Source of the DNA: Flaccisagitta enflata
Taxonomy: Eukaryota; Chaetognatha; Sagittoidea; Aphragmophora
DNA: 64,000 nt
Direction: 5' to 3'
Assembly (NCBI GenBank): GCA_965153355.1
Contig: OZ231128.1
Span: 34,224,001 to 34,288,000 of the forward strand
A model generated the notes under the pieces. That model had not been told where the DNA came from and did not search any database. It saw only the letters and a program-made list of their open reading frames with translations. Position 1 is the stretch's first letter, and every line of letters begins with the position of its first letter. A program made the translations under genes and the position numbers. Positions 1 to 14,852 of this stretch are shown here, one piece after another.

Positions 1-509
1 ATTTAGAAGTATATTTTTTGTGCAATAATGATTTTACCAAATTTATTGGACACCCTGTTAAAGCATGATTTAAAGAAACAAGAAGGGAGAGCGAACAAGG
101 CCGAACCCACGACTACCCATGTTTTGTGCGGGTTGTCAGAAGCACGGATGAAAGAGGCATATTATGCATTTTGACAAGGACCTGGGTGCAACAACTGCGC
201 ATGAACGCCGAAAAAGCCCAGTGTTACAGACGGACTGAGGGATGGACCGATTAAGAAAAGTTGAAAAAAAGTTGTGTGCACGTGGCTGAAAAACACGTTT
301 GTGTCTGTGTGTGATCGTGTGTGTATTCTCAGCGAGGATTCTTCTCAAAAGAGGGAGAGAGAAAGAGAGAGATCTTGAAAAGAGTTTGGCGTTTGAGGTC
401 ACCTGAGGTCACGAAAAAGCATGGACAGGAGAGAAGACTTATTGGGGCTGTTGATCATCTCGATCAAAGACGATACTTGGTCGACTTCACATGTGACAGG
501 CAAGTGACC

Positions 510-569
<60 letters not shown>

Positions 570-1104
570 AGTGTGTCTGCTGGCGCAGTGAGCTGCTGAC
601 AAGCAATTCTATAAGAGGCTTTGTCCGTCCGTCCGTCAATCCATCCATCGCACAAGCGAACAATTGTGAAAAAAAACGCATTTCTACCCAGTATCTCTTC
701 CGCGATCCCTTTAGTAATTTTCAACTCGAGCAGGATGGACGGATTGACCGACAGACTGATGGACAGAGCCCTCCACAAAAAGGTGCGTTGGTGAAGCTGA
801 AAAGAGTTTTTTAAGATCGTTGATTCACAGAAACTGACGGCTAAAAGGAGGAATTCAGAAGACTTAAGATTGAATGCGGGAAGGTGGGTGGTTAGGTAGG
901 AGCAGGAAATCCTAGGTGAATCGAGGTCAACAGACATTTCAAGAACGTTTTCCTGTGTAAACAAGGTAAGATTCCGCTTAAGCTTTGCTTAGGTCGAGCG
1001 CCGAGTTGACATCGGAGGTACTAAAGCTTTTGAAGGTCAGGAAGATGTGCCTGGATCAAAAATAGTGGGAATAGGTGCGGCTTGTGTTTGAATAACCTTC
1101 AAAG

Positions 1105-1725
<621 letters not shown>

Positions 1726-1917
1726 TAATTTTTAATTTCCCCCTCAAATCGGTCGTTTTTCCAGTGGATTTTTTGTTGAGGACTTGATATCTATCACATG
1801 TTGGTCGATGTATAACTCCTGTCAAAGCTTTACAAAAATTATTCTACTTCTCTTCCTTGATTGCGACAACTACAGTATGCAAATATGTACTTCGTGCTTT
1901 TCTCCCGATAGAGCCTC

Positions 1918-2250
<333 letters not shown>

Positions 2251-3030
2251 GATAGTGAGGTAGGTCAGTTAATGTAGAATCTGAGTGGTGAGAATTTTAA
2301 AATTTAATCATTCAGATTCTTAGTGATGAGAATTATATTATCATAACTCAGATTGTCTATCTTTCTATCTTTTCTCATGACTCAGAATCTAAGTTGGTAA
2401 CTTTTTTCATCTTTTCATTCATTCACATTTACCTGTTTGTTTGCTCTCTCCCTCTCTCTCTCTCTCTCTCTCTTTCTCACTCTTTCTTTCTCTGTCTTCT
2501 CTTTCTTTCTCTCTGTTGCTCTTCTCTGCACTTATACAAAATACAAATAAAAAAAAAAATTTTTCTTTGGAGGTAGAATTCTGTTTCAAGAATCCCCCTA
2601 GTGCTTGCCCATTGGTTAATTGATTATATTCCTAACAGAGCTAACAACTAGCTCATTGACCCACTGTCACCAATAGCTTAGCTCTATCAACCAAGGTAAA
2701 ATCACATTTCGTAATTGTGGAGTACATAGAATGGACACAGAGCCGATGTTTTGAAGAACACAGGAGTGAACTGTTATATATGTCCCTGCTCTGACCTCAC
2801 CACTTTAAACAGCAATAGATAGCACAGATACTGCCAACCATATAACCAGATGCAGGTCTGCCAGAGGGGTCACCCCATCTGAGATAGGGGGCCCAGGCAC
2901 CAGTGGGACCTGTGAGAGCTTCTGTGATACAAAAAAAAAGAAAAAAAAAAGAAAAAAAGAAAGAAAAAAAGGAAAAAAAGAAAAAGAAAAAGAAAGAGAG
3001 AAATCAAGAAAAAAAAAAGAGGGAAATTAA

Positions 3031-3226
3031 AACAAAAGAAGGCAGGATACATGGCTACCGAAGTTGCATGCGGCTGGGCAAGGGCCATATTTAAGGTCAC
3101 TAGACCATTTAGGCAGGAGCGGTGAGGTCTAAACATAAAAATCATTAAAAAAGTAAAGTGTGACTAACAGTCCGACCGACCAACCAACAAAGCGGATTGT
3201 AGAGTCGCGTAGCACGCGACTAATAA
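3031..3226 (+). mobile_element. AGTCGCG hairpin-ended short repeat (full length, diverged 5' end)
   Basis: 5' end aaggcaggatacatggctacc, core gggcaagggccat, short GACC tract, 3' end gtagagtcgcgtagcacgcg then act. Confidence 0.8.
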
Positions 3227-3483
3227 AATAAAAAAGTAAAAAAAAGGTTCTAACAAAGTTACAAGTTCTGGAGGCTGAAGTTTTAGCACTGGAACAAACT
3301 TTAAGGCAGTAAAAAAATATTGCAAAAATTGAAATATTAAGAGTAAAGGAGGGGGCTGAAGGGGGAGGGGAGCCCAACCAAGGGAGCCAGTAAAGGGGCC
3401 CACCATTTTTCTGGCCGGGCCTGCTTGGATAACTTGCCAGCGTATCGTAAGACTGTCAACCAATGGAGCAAAAAAAATAATAG

Positions 3484-3490
3484 AGACACA

Positions 3491-3537
<47 letters not shown>

Positions 3538-4224
3538 ACTAGCTTGTACCAAAATGACAATAAACAATAAAATCAGAACTCCACAAGTAGTTCTTATTGT
3601 GGGGCTGTCTTGGGCTTCCAATGACATCACTTTTGGTCTGAAAAAATTGCATCTTGCTGTCCACGCCTTACCTTGAATTTTCCTTCAGCCTATGGGAAAC
3701 CAAAAATTTCAAAGTGCTTAGATCTCTGTTTTGACTGCAGATTTGAAATCTGCAGAAAAAACTGTTAATTGAAAGTGCTTTCCTTTTTTCAATATTCCAA
3801 CTAGAAGGTGCTCAAAATAAGTGTCAAAGTTTGAAAAACTTACCTTTCTCTTTTATTTATATGTAAAATCGTCAAACTTACCTTTTTTTATATCTTTAAG
3901 ATGAATTTTGACTATGATCCCGAAGGAATATTGAAAAAAGGAAAGCACTTTCAATTAACAGTTTTTTCTGCAGATTTCAAATCTGCAGTCAAAACAGAGA
4001 TTTAAGCACTTTGAAATTTTTAGTTTCCCATAGGCTGAAGGAAAATTCAAGGTAAGGCGCGGACAGCAAGATGCAAATTTTTTCAGACCAAAATTGATGC
4101 CATTAGAAGCCCAAGACAGCCCCACAACAAGAACTACTTGTAGAATTCTGATTTTATTGCTTTTAGTCATTTAGGTACAAGCTAATACACACACACACAC
4201 ACACACACAGACACACGCAGACAG

Positions 4225-4262
<38 letters not shown>
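3484..4262. mobile_element. Foldback element with long inverted arms and (CA)n ends
   Basis: Left arm (3540-3800, containing caagtagttcttattgtggg) and right arm (3925-4175) are near-perfect reverse complements, about 260 bp each. A (CA)n tract lies at both outer ends. No coding capacity; a non-autonomous inverted-repeat element. Confidence 0.8.
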
Positions 4263-4297
4263 ACACACATGTACAAACACAAGGGAAGAAAAAAAGA

Positions 4298-4677
<380 letters not shown>

Positions 4678-5555
4678 CCGTCTCACTTCCGTCGTGCCAC
4701 ATAGTGGCCATCTTGACTTGATCATGACCGTAACAGTTTGAATTGTCCCGATAATCATTTGATCGTTTGTTTGTTTTCACGTTCACAAGCATTCACATTT
4801 TTTTCATCTTCTTCTTCTTCTTCTTCTTCTTCTTTTTCTTCCTTTCTTTCTTTCTTTTTTCCATTCTTTCTTTTATTTATTTCTTTCTTTCAGGCCTCTT
4901 GATTCTTCTTCTCTGCCAAGAGGCAAAATCCTTTCCGACCAGAAAAGTGAAGCCCCCCCCCCATTGCACTCCATGGCAGCATGATGCCCACCATGCTTAC
5001 CACGCTCAAAAAGCTCTTAGTAGTCACAAGCAGTAAATAGGTTCACACCTAGACGTGAGTCTAGCGACTTCCTGCTCTCTCAATTTGGAAGAGAAAATCG
5101 AAGCATTTCAAGAATGTTAGTTGTTTTTAATTATTATGACATCAGTGCAAATCTGATGCGGAATGTTACGTAAAACGTAGAACGACGTTGAAAACTAACT
5201 AATGTTCATTAGAAATCCTCCTTCTATTTTACAATAAATTGAGATTTAGTTTAAGATATGATTTCAAATCAGATTGACTGTAAACCAAATCAGCGACATT
5301 GCAATGAAGTGGTAATCTTAAAACTGCAAAATGCAAATTATCCTAAAGCTTACTTCAATTGCTATTCTTCTACCATCTTTTCTCCCTTTATTACGTCTCT
5401 GTCTTTGTCTTCGCCCTCGTCTTTGTCTTCGTCATCCTCTTCTTCTTCCTTCTTCCCCTTCTTCTCCTTCTTCTTCCGGGACCTGCCAATATCTTTCTTA
5501 CCCTGCCGACAAGCGGCGCTGCTCGCTGCCCCAGAATAAAAAGGCCTGCTTTCCC

Positions 5556-5623
<68 letters not shown>

Positions 5624-5687
5624 TGTTTCTTTCATTCATTCATTCATTCATTCATTCATTCATTCATTCATTCTTTCTTTCTTTCAT

Positions 5688-5745
<58 letters not shown>

Positions 5746-5812
5746 TTTCTTTCTTTCTTTCTTTCTTTCTTTCTGTCTTCCTTCCTTCCTTTTTTTTTTC
5801 TTTCTTTCTGCT
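5556..5812. repeat. (CTTT)n tetranucleotide tract with (CATT)n insert
   Basis: CTTT repeats interrupted by about ten CATT units near 5630-5672. Confidence 0.98.
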
Positions 5813-5813
5813 C

Positions 5814-6013
5814 CACAAGGCCAACACCCATAAGTCGCGTGCGAGACTTACAGATTGACTTAGAATAACTTAGAATGACTTAGAATGATTTAGATTGACT
5901 TAGCACGACTTAAGAAATAAAATTGATAAAAAAAAGTAAAAGTGTGACGGACCGACCAACGGACGGACGAACGGACAAAGCAGGGTGTAGAGTCGCGTGC
6001 ATGCGACTAAAAA
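5814..6013 (+). mobile_element. AGTCGCG hairpin-ended repeat, 'gacttag' core variant
   Basis: caaggccaacacccataagt end, internal repeats of cttagaatga, GACG/GACC tract, and the hairpin AGTCGCGTGCATGCGACT followed by AAAAA. Confidence 0.8.
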
Positions 6014-6469
6014 TTCGTTACATGTCGTTGATAAAAGCCAAGTTCACAGGTGAAAGCTTCATAGGCGATTTTTCGATAGTGACAGTTCGTTTTTGGGCAA
6101 TTCTTTTTTCAACAAAGAAACTAAAGAAAGAATGACGGGACTTTTAAAAATGATCACTATAGGCGGACTTTCATAAGATGCATGTTTGTTTGAATGTTTC
6201 TAGTCACAGACAATCGCGTTTATAATGGGCCACTCGGTCTCTCGCTACGTTTGTTCGCTCGCACCGCTCACTCTGCTTACTCGCTTTGCAATGCTCTGCT
6301 TCGCTGCACTTACTTCGCTCACTTTGCTCGCTTCCTCCGTTCACAGGCTCGCTCACTGACTTCGCTAATTCCCTCGCGGGACAGTGAAGTTCATGAATAT
6401 ATGTTCACGCTGAAAACGCGTTCAATGGGAACCTACGCGTTTTTCATCTTCACTAGAAACACGCCCTAA

Positions 6470-7081
6470 CACCTCTCACATAATTAAACGAACTGGCAAA
6501 ATGATCAAAATTGATAGAAATAACGCCATAGCAGGGTTGAAATTTGACACAGAGGGGGCTAAAACATAGTAATTTTGCAAACTGGGGCAAAATTTTGTGC
6601 CTGGAAAAGTGCATGGCTCTCAGAATGTGTTATGCCAAAAATCCAGTGAAAGATTTTGACTGATTATGACAGGGAAATTTATGATGAAGAGACGACTTAA
6701 ACCCCCTTAAAATTTACCATGAAGAAGGAAAAATAACATCAATTCTCAGGTTCTTGTGTCATTAACAGACAAAAATGAGTCAACATTAACGAGATACAGT
6801 CAGTGGCAGCTGCAAAAAATATCGAAACCCCTTGTCAAACAGAATGATTATAGCAACAAATTTGAAGCTAAAGTAAACCTAAACTTTGCATGATATCATT
6901 TGATGAAGATTTTTACAGCTATTGGTTGACCCGATTTGAAGTTTTTAGGTTTTTTTTTGTGGAACCCTAATGGGAATAATATGTTTTGAAATTAAAATTA
7001 ACCTGGAATCCAGTTTTGGACTTTAAAACGCAATTATGGACAAGTTCTGATCCCAGTTCGCCTAATTTTGTGAGAGGTGTT
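6470..7081. mobile_element. TIR element (MITE-like), about 610 bp
   Basis: The ends are inverted copies: AACACCTCTCACATAATTA at the left and the complement of AACACCTCTCACAAAATTA at the right, extending about 28 bp. Flanking TA on both sides fits a TA target duplication. No coding sequence. Confidence 0.65.
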
Positions 7082-7267
7082 AATTATCCTTCATTTCCAC
7101 GCCCGCCAAAAGCACATTGACCACATTCAATGGAGTCCACGAAACATAACCGTTTACATCAAATAACATTACAAATCATAAAGCAAATGTCATGTTAGCA
7201 TAAACATTTCTTCTCCATCCACATTTTTTATATCTATTTATTCATTTTTGTTTTATGATAACGGCAG

Positions 7268-8172
<905 letters not shown>

Positions 8173-8195
8173 GTCAAGATGGGGATATTGATGAA

Positions 8196-8202
8196 AATGA
8201 TA

Positions 8203-8271
<69 letters not shown>

Positions 8272-8300
8272 TTGATGATTTAAGATAAAAAAATCGTTAA

Positions 8301-8395
<95 letters not shown>

Positions 8396-8528
8396 ATGAT
8401 GAAAAACATCGTGAAGATGATGATGATGATGATAATGATGATGATGATGATGATGATGTTGATGATGATTATGATGATGATGATGATGATTGTGATGGTG
8501 ATGATGAAGAAGATGAAGATGACGATAT

Positions 8529-8590
<62 letters not shown>

Positions 8591-8670
8591 TTGATGTTGA
8601 GGATGATGATGATTATGATCATGAAGATCATGATGATCATGATGATCATGATGATCATGATGATGAAAAT
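8196..8670. repeat. (ATG)n / (GAT)n tract in kinesin intron
   Basis: Long GAT-type arrays start 24 nt after the 8172 donor and run nearly to the next exon. They form most of this 547-bp intron. Confidence 0.95.
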
Positions 8671-8719
8671 GATTATGTCTCTCTCTCTCTCTCTCTTTCA
8701 TTCTCGCTCTCTCTCTCAG

Positions 8720-8764
8720 ATTTATAACGAAGAGATAATTGATTTAATGGATCAACATCAAGAG
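8720..8764 (+). CDS. KIF21: Kinesin exon: IYNEEIIDLMD strand
   Basis: This is a 45-nt exon after a (CT)n polypyrimidine tract ending ctctctcag, followed by gtaata. It reads IYNEEIIDLMDQHQE, phase 0 on both sides. It continues ...LQFIE of the previous exon to give the family pattern (F)(L)E(I/L)YNEE(x)xDL. Confidence 0.9.
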
Positions 8765-8802
8765 GTAATAGCATGTTGCAATATCATTTGTTATCTGTTT
8801 TT

Positions 8803-9463
8803 GGGCAGCGGCCCCGAAGGGGACGAAGTCCTGTAGAACACAGGGGGACTTTTGTTCGTTCGTCCGTTTGTTCGTTCGTTTGTTCGTCCCCCCCCCCACC
8901 AGGCCCCTCAGGCCTCAAAATCTGGCCTTTGAGACCTCAAATCTGGCCTCTCAGGCCTCAAATCCAGCCTCTCAGGCCTCAAATCCAGCCTCTCAGGCCT
9001 CAAATCCGGCCTCTCAGGCCTCAAATCCAACCTCTCAGGCCTCAAACCTGGCCTCTCAGGCCTCAAATTAGGCTTCTCAGGCCTCAAATCCAAATTTTCA
9101 GGCTTCAAACCTGGCCTCTCAGGCCTCAAATTAGGCCTCTCAGGCTTCAAATCAGTTGTTTGATCTTTCAAGCCTTAATCCAGCTCTCTCAAGCATCAAG
9201 TCAGCTCTCTCAAGCTTCCGATTGGCATTCTGAGGCCTTACATCAGCCGTCTTAGACCTCAGTTTAGGCTCTTGAAGGCCTTCAGTAAGCCCTCTATAGC
9301 ATCTCATCCACTTCTTCAGGCAGGACGAACAAAAGTCCCCCTGTGTTCTACAGGACTTCGTCCCCTTTGGGGCCGCTGCCCTGCTTCCCTCACTCCAATT
9401 CACAATCACTCAAAGCAGGGCAACGGGTATCGCTGACCACATATTGCTCTTGGGCGACCTGTT
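8803..9463. mobile_element. GGGCAGCGG foldback element, type A, with minisatellite core
   Basis: The left end GGGCAGCGGCCCCGAAGGGG continues with acgaagtcctgtagaacaca and is repeated inverted at 9325-9382. The core (8895-9160) is a minisatellite of about 17 bp, ctcaggcctcaaatcc. A tail after the right arm ends ...gggcgacctgtt, shared with the copies at 46.2 kb and 37.6 kb. Confidence 0.85.
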
Positions 9464-10159
9464 CCTCTATACTTCAAAGGAAGACATACCCTACCCTACC
9501 CTCCCAAGCCAACCCTACCCCACTGACATTACTGCTATATTTGTCCACTTTTAGATCGCCCCAGTTTCCTTGCCCTAAGCCCTCTATCCGTCCTGCCTCC
9601 CCTTTCGCTATGGCGCTATCCATATTGCATCACTGTCTTTTACTGACCAACCAACAATATCTGTGGAATATTAACAAATCTTGTTATCAATGTAACGATG
9701 AGAGGACGCGTTCTAACAGGGTGTGCAAAAAAATTCGCACAATTTCCATTGATCAATAGTTCATTTGTGAATATATGTTGATGTGTGATGGTGAGAGCGG
9801 CAGCTATGCTCAGTAAGTTTTAAGGCTCTTGGCTTTAATGATGGGATTTGAGTTTTGAGGCTTTGATTTGAGCCTTAAGGCTGTGATTTGAGCCTCAAGG
9901 CTGTGATTTGAGCTTTGAGGCTGTAATTTGAACATTAAAGCTGTGATTCAAGCCTCGAGGCCAAGATGCGATCCTTGAGGCTGGGATTTGAGCCTTGAGG
10001 CCGTTTGATATTTGGTTGGTATTAGCTTGGTATTTTAGCGTTGAGGCTAGGATGTGAGACTCAAGGCTGGGATGTGAAATTCTTGCAAAATCTGATTGCG
10101 CGGTTCAACTTTGATGCCTTTAAATGAAAACAGCAATTGGACAAGTAAATGACAGCCAA

Positions 10160-10925
10160 TATTACTGTGCAGAAGAACTAGTTATGGGGTTATTGATCAA
10201 ATTTCATCTTATCAGAGCACCAAAAAATGCTGTTTGTATACTCATGTTTGTGCAAAATTTTTTGCTCGCCCTGCACGCCAAGGGAGAAATCTCTGCAGGC
10301 TGTATTAAATACTCGGTTTTAATGGCCACTGCTTCTGAGATCAGAGAGACTCCCTCTATCTTTTTCGATTTGAAATTAAAGAAATGCCCTTCAAATTTTT
10401 TTTAAAATCAACAAAATATAGTTCTTTAAGAATGTTTTTCGCCATATATCTTTCCACATAAAAAATTTGTATGTTTTGAGTAGAGATTCACATTCCTGGT
10501 AAAATTTCCAGTCGTTTGATAGGTCGCACTATATACTTATACTCAGAAATAAAAAAGGCCAATTTTCTTACAACATATGATATCAACATTACTATTTTAA
10601 CAACCAACAGTAATGTAGGGCAAAATTGAACTTTTTTGTCTCTTAGTAAAAGTATATAGTGCGACCTATCAAATGAATGGAAATTTTACAAGGAATACAA
10701 TTCTTTTACAAAAAATTGAAATGGGTAACCACGATTCAACTTATCAGGCAAAATGTATAAGATATGAAACATTTTGTAGATTTAAAAAGAATTTTGAAGG
10801 AGAATTTTTTTCTCTTTAGTACCAAGCGATAGAATAGACCTTCCTGAAACCCATACCACTCGCCGTCATGACCGAGTATTTTTCTTGACCTATGAAAGCC
10901 TCCCCCGTAGCGTGCCTGTTATTCA
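10160..10925. mobile_element. Long foldback element with central GATAGGTCGCAC palindrome
   Basis: Inverted arms can be followed from about 10265 (tgcacgcc...aaatactcggt) to the centre and out to about 10920. The innermost arms are TTTGATAGGTCGCACTATA at 10513-10533 and its complement at 10654-10673. The 93-codon open frame over the left arm is not conserved and was not called. Confidence 0.75.
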
Positions 10926-11213
10926 TATTTTGACTGATTTGAGTGTATTTTTTCAAAATCTTACAATTGAAACGACGGTGAATCGAATTTTGGAAATGAA
11001 AGAAAAAAATCTAAATAAAGAGAAAAAAATGAAAAAAAAAAGAATTTGGGGAAAATGAAAGGAAAACACGGCAATATTGACGAAAAACAACGTCAAAACA
11101 GAAAAAAGGGAATTTCGTTTCAAGAAGATCCTCAGTGATTTGTTTCCATCCATCCCATTTCTTTTCAGTAGTCGCTGGCTAAGCAAGTCTATGAGACCCT
11201 GTGTCCGTAGGTA

Positions 11214-11431
11214 CTATCTTCTAAAAAAAAAGGTTCCAAGTATCTACTTTGGAGGAGTCCTGCTCTTGAACAAATAAAGCTACGACAACCAGATTGGTCT
11301 CATATTAATGAGTTGCATTAACTCTTCAAAATGCGACCAATCTTGGGTCTGTAGCTCCATTCGTTTAGGAGCAGCACTCATCCAAAGTTGATGCTTGTTT
11401 TCGGGTTGGAACCTTTTTTCTTGGAAGATAG
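11214..11431. mobile_element. CTATCTTC-TIR MITE, copy 1
   Basis: Arms ctatcttc...ggttccaa and ttggaacc...gaagatag are inverted; TA lies before the left end. The internal palindrome shares ctgctc(c/t)t..a(a)c(a/g)aat.aagcta with the copy at 53.8 kb. Confidence 0.75.
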
Positions 11432-11715
11432 CATGTGTGTCTGAATAAAGGTAAGTAGCGCGAAATTTTGGATGACCCGAAATGATTTCTGACAATTACG
11501 GCCCATGCCCACTAAAGCTCTGCTTCGGTCTACCTGCATAATTGCCCCTGCCCAACCGCCAACGATTACTTATTGGTTGTGTTTTCTGCCTTTCTTGCTT
11601 TACTTTTAAGTGTTTTTTTTCATGAAGAAAGCAGCGTCTCACCCATCCTATGGGCTATCGCCGATAGCCTATCGGTCTCTTTATCTTTCTTTATCTTTCT
11701 TTTCTGGTTCCCAAT

Positions 11716-12065
11716 TCTAGAATAGAGTGGGCTCAATTTGGGCATTCAAATGAAATATTATTTCCAAGCACTTTTCATTTTCCATATGCATACCAAAAGC
11801 CTAATCTCATTGGAAAATTGATTAGGACTTGATCTGGGCACTCCATCATCAATGCTGTAGTTGTATAGGATTACTATGGAAGAAATTTTTCTCATAACTC
11901 TAGCAATCAATACTATACAACTACAGCATTGAAGACGGAGTGCCTAGATCATGTCCAAATTGATTTTTCAAAGAGATTGGGCGCTTAACATGCAAATGGA
12001 ATAAGAAAATTGCAGGGAAATGATGTTTTCTTTGAATGCCCAAATTGAGCCCACTTTATTCTAGA
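11716..12065. mobile_element. Palindromic MITE, about 350 bp
   Basis: Ends TCTAGAATAGAGTGGGCTCA and its complement; the whole element is a hairpin to a small loop near 11880. Confidence 0.85.
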
Positions 12066-12305
12066 TTCATTTCTTTCCTGATATAGTCTTTCTCCACGAG
12101 TAACTCGTTCTTGGCAGATATAAAAATGGATTCATATCTGATATCTATGATAAATGCATAGGCGAACGTTCATACAAGGATCATCTTTTTATCAAATTTA
12201 GGTTTGTTTTTGTTTTTGTCTTATTGTTTTTTTCTGGTTCCTCATGTTTCTGCTTTCTCTCTCTCTCTCTCTCTCTCTCTCGTCCTATGAAAAAAGCCCT
12301 GTCAG

Positions 12306-12392
12306 AAGGCTGGCATCAAAATTCACGAAGACTCACAAGGAAATATTTACTGTTTAGGAGTCAACAGTATCCCGGTGGACACCATGGCCGAG
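12306..12392 (+). CDS. KIF21: Kinesin exon: IKIHEDSQGNIY segment
   Basis: The exon is 29 codons, phase 0 to 0, with acceptor ccctgtcag and donor gtgagt. It begins KAGIKIHEDSQGNIYCLGVN and continues SIPVDTMAE. This matches the motor strand pair that carries (I)xIxEDxxGxIYxxGV in KIF21 proteins. A (CT)n tract lies 25-50 nt upstream of the acceptor and a 200-nt (GA)n tract begins 25 nt after the donor. Confidence 0.92.
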
Positions 12393-12417
12393 GTGAGTGA
12401 CACAAGGATGCGGGGAT

Positions 12418-12663
<246 letters not shown>

Positions 12664-13104
12664 GGCAGAAAATAGAATTTTAGACAGAGACAGAAACAGA
12701 AACAGATAGGAAGGTAGGAGATTCAGCTCAAATCACCCACACTTAAACGTAAACACTGAGGAGCGTGTCTGACCTGAACACACCATTTTGAAATGAGAAG
12801 AGCTAATGAGTTTTTATTGATTAGTTAGTTAATGTTAGTTAGTTAATAAGCAGAATGTCAGAACTACCTCATAAGATAAACCAATGGCCAGGCTTCCAAG
12901 ATGAAATATGTCACTTTTGTTCACAACCAGACATGCGTTAGTCTCCTAGCCCGTAAGCAAGCACTGACCCTCGCCCAACCTCTTACCTCTCCCCAACCCC
13001 AGCCCTCCCCCCAGCTAATTTCCCGTTTATAAACCCTTAAAAACAAGCGTCTGAAAATCATGCGTGGATTTTCTTGCACAGACTAGGTAATCACAGTCGA
13101 AGTA

Positions 13105-13297
13105 AACAAGGCCGGATACACGGTAACCCCGGTCACATGTGGGTGGGCAGGGGCCATTTTTGAGGTCACCAGAGCATTCGGGCAGGAGCATTTTGGTCAA
13201 AGAATAAAAAACATAAAAAAGTAAAGTGTGACCGACCGACCGACCAACCGACCGACCGACAAAGCGGACTGTAGAGTCGCATTCACGCGACTAAAAA
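13105..13297 (+). mobile_element. AGTCGCG hairpin-ended short repeat (full length)
   Basis: AACAAGGCCGGATACACGG at the 5' end, a core ggtgggcaggggccat, a (GACC)n tract at 13228-13260, then gtagagtcgcattcacgcgact with AAAAA. Strand is given so that the hairpin is 3'. Confidence 0.85.
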
Positions 13298-13795
13298 CAG
13301 GAGAGAGATAGACAGAAAGTGAAAAAAAACAAGTGACGCGGGGTCAGAATATCGTTGCGAACGGGTGGGCAGGAGCGTGCAACCCCCAACCGTACCCTCT
13401 CCCATCCCAAACACACACTCAAACACACAGACACACTCAACCGCAGTATCCCAAATATGCGTCTTCACATTTTTTTACTTGAAATCGTCTTAAAGAGTTG
13501 CGTGTCCGCGACTGAATACAAGAATGGGTCTTTCTATCTCTGTGAGTTAGCGAGTTCAGGATCTGCTACATGCGTGACATCTTGTGACATTTCATTTTGT
13601 CGACTCGTTTTGTCCTCCTTTCAACTTTGACCTTTTTTCGAGAACGAAAGAGAAAAGAAAAGAGCAACAAAGCTGCGATCCCAGTTTACACAGGCAGCGA
13701 GGTGAATTGACCCCTGCTGTTAAACAATGCTCTTTCTCTCTCAGTTTCGCTTTCTTTCTTTTTCTTTCGCAATTTGTCTTTTTCGCGACATCTCT

Positions 13796-14015
13796 TTTTA
13801 GTTGCGAAGACGCAACTGCATGAGTGGCTTTGTCCGGCCGTCGGTTGTTCGGTCGATCCGTTGGCCCGTCTGTGGTGATCGAGTTGAAAAGTGTGAAAAT
13901 ACCCATTTGATAGAAGAGATACTGCTTTGTTTGTCTCTGTGTGAGTATGTGTAGGGTGGGGAGGGTATGAATGGGGCCCTGCCACAGTGCCACTGCCCAC
14001 CCGTCCACAACGGTA
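13796..14015 (-). mobile_element. AGTCGCG-type short repeat, diverged
   Basis: Minus-strand copy: tttttagttgcgaagacgca at the hairpin end, a GTCC/GTCG tract, and cactgcccacccgtccacaa near the other end, without the usual ccggccttg terminus. Confidence 0.65.
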
Positions 14016-14261
14016 TGGGATCCGTCACTTCTTTTTCTCGATATTTCTGTTTCTGAAATTGAACTGTATCTACAGTTAAATTCATTATTAACTGTAGGTA
14101 ATTATTTACCTTTATTCTTTTATTCATCGGCATTTAACAATCCTCGTATTCAAGGCATTGAAATGTCCACAGTTGAGGTCGATGAACTTAGCCATTGTCT
14201 GGATCAGCTACTATATCTATAACCCCCGGTTCTTTACAACTCTCATATAATCATATTCCAG

Positions 14262-14390
14262 GCACTGAAATATCTTGAGTTGGGGACGATGAACCGAGCA
14301 ACAGCCTCCACGATCCTCAACAAATCATCTTCCCGAAGCCACGCCATTTTCACACTTTTCCTTCAACAGCGAAGACGCGTCGTTGCCAGA
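14262..14390 (+). CDS. KIF21: Kinesin exon: helix alpha3 and switch I
   Basis: The exon is 43 codons, phase 0 to 0 (acceptor atattccag, donor gtaagc). It reads ALKYLELGTMNRATASTILN and then the switch I signature NKSSSRSHAIFT at residues 20-31. The Ser and Arg-Ser-His that contact the gamma-phosphate and Mg in kinesins are intact. The C-terminal basic QQRRRVVAR is less conserved. Confidence 0.95.
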
Positions 14391-14449
14391 GTAAGCTCTA
14401 AATGTTTCAATAACTGGGTTACGATCTACAGCTAGGTATATTTGGTATA

Positions 14450-14852
14450 CACTTTTTTTTTAAAGAGACAACTTTTTTGAAAGCAGCCTGGGTGTTCCTA
14501 AATTTTTAACCATTTTCAGCCTGAAATTCTCTTAAAGTGTTCTTAATTTCTCCGATGTTTACAAACATGTAAACTGTATAAAAATACCATATTTATAACA
14601 ATTGTATCTTAAACTTGATCATTATCGTGGTTTTTTTTATATAATGCCTGATTTCATAGGCAAACTAAAAAAGGAAGTTATTTCTAAAAATAAAAAAACC
14701 TAAATTTCTGAAAAATTCATTTTTTAGATAAGAAACTAACAAAAAAGTTTTTTTGCAAATTGTCAAAACTAAATCTCAGCCTAGGCCTTCTCTTATTTTG
14801 TTCTTAAAATTTTGGCGAATCTCAGGCTCGTGTCTCTTATAAAAAAAAAGTG
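14450..14852. mobile_element. CACTTTTTTTT-TIR MITE, variant copy
   Basis: TA flanks cactttttttttaaagagac at the left and gtctcttataaaaaaaaagtg at the right; TIR about 20 bp, 403 bp long. Confidence 0.7.

Noticed and set aside
321-599. 92-codon frame with LIGAVDHLDQRRYLVDF
   Set aside because: No kinesin or other motif; it runs into a (GT)n tract and has no convincing splice donor.
4893-5036. Possible exon after ctttctttcag ending HAQKALSSHKQ
   Set aside because: There is a good acceptor but no donor or family match; the frame stops at TAA. It does not supply the missing kinesin N-terminus.
5391-5639. Minus-strand Lys/Glu/Asp-rich frame (KKEKKGKKEEEEDDEDKDEG)
   Set aside because: It can be derived from degenerate TTC/GTC pyrimidine repeats, no splice context was convincing, and no family is recognised. 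It remains a weak possibility.
8773-9255. Repetitive plus-strand frame rich in RPQI
   Set aside because: It is the reading of the 17-bp minisatellite in a foldback element.
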